A model generated the notes under the pieces. It worked only from the letters and a program-made list of their open reading frames with translations, ran no database searches and was not told where the DNA came from. A DNA stretch of 5,689 nucleotides from Desulfobacterales bacterium (GTDB taxonomy: Bacteria; Desulfobacterota; DSM-4660; Desulfatiglandales; B25-G16): the NCBI GenBank assembly GCA_013375385.1, contig JABXJY010000180.1, forward strand, positions 1-5,689, given 5' to 3'. Of the stretch, positions 5,571 through 5,689 are shown piece by piece (the stretch's first letter is position 1; each line of letters begins with the position of its first letter). A program made the position numbers and the translations under genes.

Positions 5571-5689
5571 ATTTTATTTATAAAATGTCTTGTACTGCCT
5601 TAATCCTTTGATTACCAGGAGTACTCTTACACAGTAAAAGCACTATTCTTAATTCTCACTTACTAGGTTAAAGGGATAGGTTCAATCAG
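5571..5689. other. Upstream region of the carboxyltransferase gene, no gene seen
   Basis: These last 119 bases are AT-rich and hold no coding frame I can support on either strand. They should contain the promoter of the carboxyltransferase gene. A small inverted repeat, TAATC (5601-5605) CTTT GATTA (5610-5614), with flanking CCT (5598-5600) and AGG (5617-5619), is the only symmetrical element and could be an operator; this is weak. Confidence 0.4.

Noticed and set aside
5576..5582. TATAAAT as a promoter -10 for the carboxyltransferase gene
   Set aside because: It is so close to the Shine-Dalgarno that the transcript would start at or within it, and no -35 hexamer is at the proper distance; kept only as a remark.
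5028..5603. 191-codon plus-strand frame opposite the carboxyltransferase
   Set aside because: It is the antisense shadow of conserved carboxyltransferase codons; the translation shows no family pattern.

Overview
The window has moderate GC content and looks like part of a chromosome from an anaerobic bacterium that lives on organic acids. A sulfate-reducing or syntrophic Desulfobacterota-like lineage is the best guess, because such genomes often combine TRAP transporters, MmgE/PrpD proteins, biotin-dependent carboxyltransferases and UroD-like corrinoid methyltransferases. This is inferred from gene content only; no rRNA or other taxonomic marker is present.

Layout. Positions 1-2144 (+ strand) carry a TRAP transporter operon: the last 46 codons of the periplasmic binding protein (dctP), a strong 14-bp inverted repeat, the small four-helix membrane subunit (dctQ) and the large permease (dctM). 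The dctM Shine-Dalgarno overlaps the dctQ stop codon. After a 153-nt gap holding a perfect 15-bp palindrome comes an MmgE/PrpD-family gene (2298-3664, +). It is split by a one-base deletion near 3228-3238, so its last third lies in another frame. Positions 3665-3790 are non-coding as far as can be seen. At about 3833-4000 (+) there is an orphan C-terminal remnant of a UroD/MtaA-like methyltransferase. One base further on, convergently, lies the stop codon of a full-length acyl-CoA carboxyltransferase (4002-5558, -), which starts behind a perfect AGGAGGT. The last ~120 bases are its upstream region.

Function. The TRAP system would import an organic acid using an ion gradient. The MmgE/PrpD protein would be a hydro-lyase, decarboxylase or epimerase acting on a small polycarboxylate. 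The carboxyltransferase would carboxylate or decarboxylate a short acyl-CoA such as propionyl-/methylmalonyl-CoA. A joint uptake and catabolism module is plausible, but the convergent orientation means the carboxyltransferase is not in the same operon.

Most notable points: (i) the frameshift in the MmgE/PrpD gene and the apparent Ile at a position that is usually a catalytic His; (ii) altered C-terminal active-site motifs in the carboxyltransferase; (iii) the methyltransferase remnant; (iv) two clean inverted repeats in intergenic DNA. I see no CRISPR array, RNA gene, insertion sequence or clearly new system.
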